Shown here in pieces: positions 7,366 through 10,506 of a stretch of 10,506 nucleotides of DNA. Made by a program: the position numbers and the translations under genes. Numbering within the stretch: position 1 is the first letter of the stretch; every line of letters begins with the position of its first letter. The DNA comes from Bacteroidota bacterium (GTDB lineage Bacteria > Bacteroidota > Bacteroidia > Flavobacteriales_D > Crocinitomicaceae), in NCBI GenBank assembly GCA_016866375.1, contig VGMK01000061.1, forward strand, positions 1 through 10,506, given 5' to 3'. Below the pieces are notes generated by a model, which was not told the origin of the DNA, searched no databases, and was given only the letters and a program-made list of their open reading frames with translations.

Positions 7366-9324
7366 CTAACCAATATTTTGTTTTAATTTTTTATTCTCTT
7401 CATTCAATGAAAGCATTGTTTTTATAGTCCCAACAATCGCTTTTGTATCAAAACCACAGTCTTCCCAAAGTTCTTCTTGAGTGCCGTGATGAACGTACTC
7501 ATCCGGAATACCAAGTCGAACAATTTGTGCTTGATACCCTTGATCCGCCATAAATTCAACAACTGCAGAGCCAAAGCCCCCCATTATGCAGCCATCCTCA
7601 ACAGTGATGATTTGTTTAAATTTAGAAAACACCTCGTGTAACATTATTTCGTCAATAGGTTTAACGAATCGCATATCATAATGAGCTACAGACACTCCAT
7701 AGTCGTATAGCTCACGGATTGCTTCCTGAACAAAATTTCCTGGATGCCCGATGGTTAAAATAGCAATATCTTCTCCATTACATACTTTTCTTCCGGAGCC
7801 GACCTTGATTTCTTTGAGCGGTGTTTTCCAATCAGTCGTAACACCGTTGCCTCTTGGATAACGAATAGAAAAAGGCCCTTTATTCGGGAGTTGTGCTGTG
7901 TACATGAGATTTCGAAGTTCTTCTTCATTCATTGGAGCAGAAACCACCATATTTGGAATGCACCGCATGTAAGCTAGATCGTATGCGCCATGATGAGTTG
8001 CTCCGTCGGCCCCCACCAAGCCCCCACGATCAAGACAAAAAACAACATTCAGATTTTGTAGCGCTACATCGTGCAGCACTTGATCAAAAGCACGTTGCAT
8101 GAATGTTGAATAAATATTACAAAAAGGCACCAGCCCTTGTGTGGCAAGTCCTGCACTAAAAGTTACTGCGTGCTGCTCAGCAATTCCAACATCGAAACTT
8201 CTATCTGGCATTGCTTGCATCATAATGTTTAGAGAACATCCTGAGGGCATCGCTGGAGTCACTCCCATTATTTTTGTATTTTTCTCTGCTAGCTCAACTA
8301 TGGTATGGCCAAATACATCTTGATATTTCGGTGGCTGAGGTGATTTTGGACCTATTTTTACAATTTCACCTGTTTCTTTATTAAATACTCCAGGGGCGTG
8401 CCATTTTGTGGGATTTCCCTGTTCTGAAAATTTATACCCTGCTCCTTTTTTTGTTATGCAATGTAGAATTTTAGGCCCTGGTATGTCCTTCAAGTCGCTC
8501 AACACTCTTGCCAAACCAACGGCATCATGACCATCAACAGGACCAAAATACCTAAAGTTTAAGGATTCAAATAAATTACTTTGTTTAAGTAAACTACCTT
8601 TCAACGCATTTGATACTTTGGAAGCAATGGTTTGTGCATCTGGTCCAAATTTGGAAATTTTTCCCAAGAGCTTCCATACTTCGTCTTTTACTTTGTTGTA
8701 GGTGTGTGAGGTTGTTATGTCAGTGAGATATTCTTTGAGCGCTCCTACATTTGGGTCAATAGACATGCAGTTGTCATTGAGCACGACTAATAAATTTGCA
8801 TTCTTCTCAAATCCGGCATGATTCATCCCTTCAAAAGCAAGGCCAGCGGTCATTGCCCCATCTCCAATAACAGCAATGTGATGTTTTTCTTTATTTCCAA
8901 GATAATTATTTGCTATTGCCATTCCCAAAGCCGCTGAAATTGAAGTGGACGAATGTCCAACACCAAATGTATCGAACTCGCTTTCCGAGCGTTTTGGGAA
9001 GCCGGAAATTCCACCTTTTAGTCGGTTTGTGTGAAAAACCTCTCTCCTACCCGTTAAAATTTTGTGCCCATAGGCTTGATGGCCAACATCCCAGACTAAT
9101 TGATCGTCTGGAGTATTGAATACGTAATGCAAGGCAACCGTTAGCTCAACAACACCCAAACTTGCTCCGAAATGGCTGTTGCCAATCTCCGATATAACAT
9201 CAACAATATATTCTCTCAGTTCCTTTGAGATTTGAGTAAGGTCTTCGAAATCGAACTTTTCCCTCAAGTCTTTCGGAAAACTTATTTGAGATAAAAGGCG
9301 GCCAGGTTTATATACATCACTCAT
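7366..9324 (-). CDS. dxs: 1-deoxy-D-xylulose-5-phosphate synthase
   Basis: A 652-residue cytoplasmic thiamine-diphosphate enzyme that joins pyruvate and D-glyceraldehyde 3-phosphate to give 1-deoxy-D-xylulose 5-phosphate plus CO2. This is the first step of the MEP isoprenoid route, and the product also feeds thiamine and pyridoxal synthesis. Key sites are intact: H51 in GNSHFGASLG, H82 in DVGHQAYGHKILTGR, the ThDP/Mg motif G154-D155-G156 with N183 in LNDNCMSI, YFGPVDGHD (259-267), catalytic E383 in IAEQHAVTF, LDRGGLVGADGATHHG (431-446) and IRYPRG (487-492). The final helix-forming tail (NEENKKLKQNIG) is lysine-rich. The ATG at 9324 is preferred. An in-frame TTG at 9333 would add three residues, but it coincides with the last three bases of a TAAATTTG promoter box. 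The gene lies 57 bases after the flippase stop and precedes the sugar symporter. Confidence 0.98.
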   Translation of the reverse strand: MSDVYKPGRLLSQISFPKDLREKFDFEDLTQISKELREYIVDVISEIGNSHFGASLGVVELTVALHYVFNTPDDQLVWDVGHQAYGHKILTGRREVFHTNRLKGGISGFPKRSESEFDTFGVGHSSTSISAALGMAIANNYLGNKEKHHIAVIGDGAMTAGLAFEGMNHAGFEKNANLLVVLNDNCMSIDPNVGALKEYLTDITTSHTYNKVKDEVWKLLGKISKFGPDAQTIASKVSNALKGSLLKQSNLFESLNFRYFGPVDGHDAVGLARVLSDLKDIPGPKILHCITKKGAGYKFSEQGNPTKWHAPGVFNKETGEIVKIGPKSPQPPKYQDVFGHTIVELAEKNTKIMGVTPAMPSGCSLNIMMQAMPDRSFDVGIAEQHAVTFSAGLATQGLVPFCNIYSTFMQRAFDQVLHDVALQNLNVVFCLDRGGLVGADGATHHGAYDLAYMRCIPNMVVSAPMNEEELRNLMYTAQLPNKGPFSIRYPRGNGVTTDWKTPLKEIKVGSGRKVCNGEDIAILTIGHPGNFVQEAIRELYDYGVSVAHYDMRFVKPIDEIMLHEVFSKFKQIITVEDGCIMGGFGSAVVEFMADQGYQAQIVRLGIPDEYVHHGTQEELWEDCGFDTKAIVGTIKTMLSLNEENKKLKQNIG

Positions 9325-9330
9325 TGGAAA

Positions 9331-9357
9331 CAAATTTACGTAAATATAGCAAACAAA
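9331..9357 (-). promoter_or_regulatory. Candidate promoter abutting the dxs start codon
   Basis: On the minus strand: TTTG at 9357-9354, a 15-base spacer, then TAAATTTG at 9338-9331, a full match to TAnnTTTG. Six bases separate the box from the ATG at 9324, so the message would be leaderless or nearly so. The -33 spacing is slightly short of the usual range. The box decides against the upstream TTG as the dxs start. Confidence 0.5.
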
Positions 9358-9381
9358 GCGGCTAAGAAATAGTTCGTTTTT

Positions 9382-10506
9382 TTATTTAGTATTTCTGTTA
9401 CCGAACTGAAAACTTGTGTTCTCTAAATAAAAAACCATTCCCAAAAACCCGGCTAAAAGTAAGTTGTGAATCAATAATTTCGGCACAAATTCCTTTATAT
9501 CAAGAAAAGATGAAAGCGCAAAAATCCCCAAAGCTGAGAAAAGATATAAGTAAAATTTCCGAAGATTATATGGAATTGGATAGTGTTTTTGCCCCAAAAG
9601 GTAACTGAGAATCATCTGAAAAGCATATACAATTAAAGTCGCCCATGCGCTTGCAAGAAAGCCATAAATTGGAATAAACAACCAATTTATTACAACGGTG
9701 ATTATGGCTCCAAAAATAGAGATATAGGCTCCATATTTTGTTTTTCCACTCAATTTGTACCAGATGCTTTGATTGTAATAAATGCCTAAAAAGACATTGG
9801 CCAGAAGTAAAATTGGCACAATATTTAAACCTATCCAATAAGCCTCGTTGCGAATGAAGTGTTTAAAAATATCTAGGTTTAAAGAAACCAAAAGAAATAC
9901 AAAACATACGGTTGCAACAAATAAGTTCATTACACGAACGTAAACTTTATTTCTCTCCTCATTTTTGAATTGATTAAAAAAGAATGGTTCTGCCGCATAG
10001 CGGTAAGCCTGTAACAATATTGTTACTAACATTGCCAGTTTGTAACACGCGCTGTAGATTCCAACCTGCGCCTCAGCATATTTAAGAGAAGATGGATCCC
10101 CGGGATTGAATAAAAGCTGTTTTAATAAAATCCTATCCAAAGTTTCATTGATAATGCCTGCAAAACCTGCAATTACCAAAGGAATGGCAAATAACAACAT
10201 TTTCTTAACTATTTCCTTGTCTACTCCAAGACGCAACAGACTGAAGCTATCTGCCAACATAACTGGTTTAACAATAGATGCAATAAGATTGGCGATAAGA
10301 ATAAATAAAACCCCCTCCTCTGGTCGGGATTTATCAAATAAAAATCCCATAAATAATATATTTAGCCCGATATTTACCGCAATAGAAATTAGTTGAATAG
10401 TCGCAAAACGCTTTGCTTTTTCCTCCGCCCTTAAACCTGCAAGGGGCAATGCTGACAATGCATCTACGCAGACAATTGCCCCCATGAGTACAATGTATTC
10501 GTTGTG
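9382..10506 (-). CDS. Oligosaccharide flippase, Wzx/MATE-like, C-terminal part (cut by right edge)
   Basis: The frame is open for 374 codons from the right edge to a TAA at 9382-9384. The upstream residues HNEYIVL run straight into the Met at 10485, so that Met is probably internal. About ten hydrophobic segments are visible. The early motif ALPLAGLRAEEKAKRFATIQ and the later QAYRYAAEPFFFNQF are typical of Bacteroidota polysaccharide-biosynthesis flippases of the MOP superfamily, which are usually 450-500 residues long. Such proteins move undecaprenyl-linked sugar units across the inner membrane for surface polysaccharide or O-antigen assembly. About 100 or more N-terminal residues lie outside the window. 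The substrate is unknown; a neighbouring glycosyltransferase cluster might exist to the right. A lipid II flippase (MurJ) is less likely because the YAAEPFF signature fits the Wzx-like group better. Confidence 0.86.
   Translation of the reverse strand, partial: HNEYIVLMGAIVCVDALSALPLAGLRAEEKAKRFATIQLISIAVNIGLNILFMGFLFDKSRPEEGVLFILIANLIASIVKPVMLADSFSLLRLGVDKEIVKKMLLFAIPLVIAGFAGIINETLDRILLKQLLFNPGDPSSLKYAEAQVGIYSACYKLAMLVTILLQAYRYAAEPFFFNQFKNEERNKVYVRVMNLFVATVCFVFLLVSLNLDIFKHFIRNEAYWIGLNIVPILLLANVFLGIYYNQSIWYKLSGKTKYGAYISIFGAIITVVINWLFIPIYGFLASAWATLIVYAFQMILSYLLGQKHYPIPYNLRKFYLYLFSALGIFALSSFLDIKEFVPKLLIHNLLLAGFLGMVFYLENTSFQFGNRNTK

Noticed and set aside
9325..9333. In-frame TTG start for dxs, three codons upstream of the ATG
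   Set aside because: The TTG is part of a TAAATTTG promoter box, and homologous Dxs proteins do not need the added residues.
10483..10485. ATG as the true start of the flippase
   Set aside because: The frame stays open to the window edge with residues that fit the family, and a start here would leave out the N-terminal helices.

Overview
The window looks like chromosomal DNA of a member of the Bacteroidota, most likely a Flavobacteriales-type bacterium. The DNA is AT-rich, and there are several TAnnTTTG-type promoter boxes, the -7 element of this phylum's primary sigma factor. One protein carries a C-terminal type IX secretion (T9SS) sorting domain. An Omp28-type lipoprotein, a DUF6029-type barrel and an FHS-family sugar transporter also fit. 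No mobile element, CRISPR array, tRNA or rRNA was seen, and gene density is ordinary for core genome.

Left part (1-2412, minus strand): a tight three-gene run, read right to left. It starts with a secreted TlpA-like thioredoxin-fold protein (CSPC active site), followed by a DUF6029-type predicted outer-membrane beta-barrel, then an Omp28-type lipoprotein with a CVFC motif that is cut by the left edge. Each pair of genes is separated by a single base, so co-transcription is very likely. All three products leave the cytoplasm and all carry cysteine pairs.

Middle part (2413-5499, plus strand): a divergent promoter region with a small dyad leads into a secreted protein with a T9SS type A tail, and then into RNase R (rnr).

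Right part (5594-10506, minus strand): a flippase (Wzx/MATE-like) cut by the right edge, then 1-deoxy-D-xylulose-5-phosphate synthase (dxs), then an FHS-family sugar:proton symporter carrying an extra transmembrane hairpin between its two halves. The right-hand run converges on rnr across a 94-base gap.

Start corrections: ATG starts are preferred over in-frame upstream TTG codons for the T9SS cargo gene (2554 rather than 2548) and for dxs (9324 rather than 9333). The flippase frame is open to the right edge, so its first visible Met is not taken as the start. No gene-free stretch exceeds 300 bases; the longest gaps are 2413-2553 and 5500-5593.

Most of the window is ordinary. The items most worth a second look are the cysteine-rich export operon, the enlarged transporter, and the matching, apparently leaderless promoter layout at rnr and dxs.
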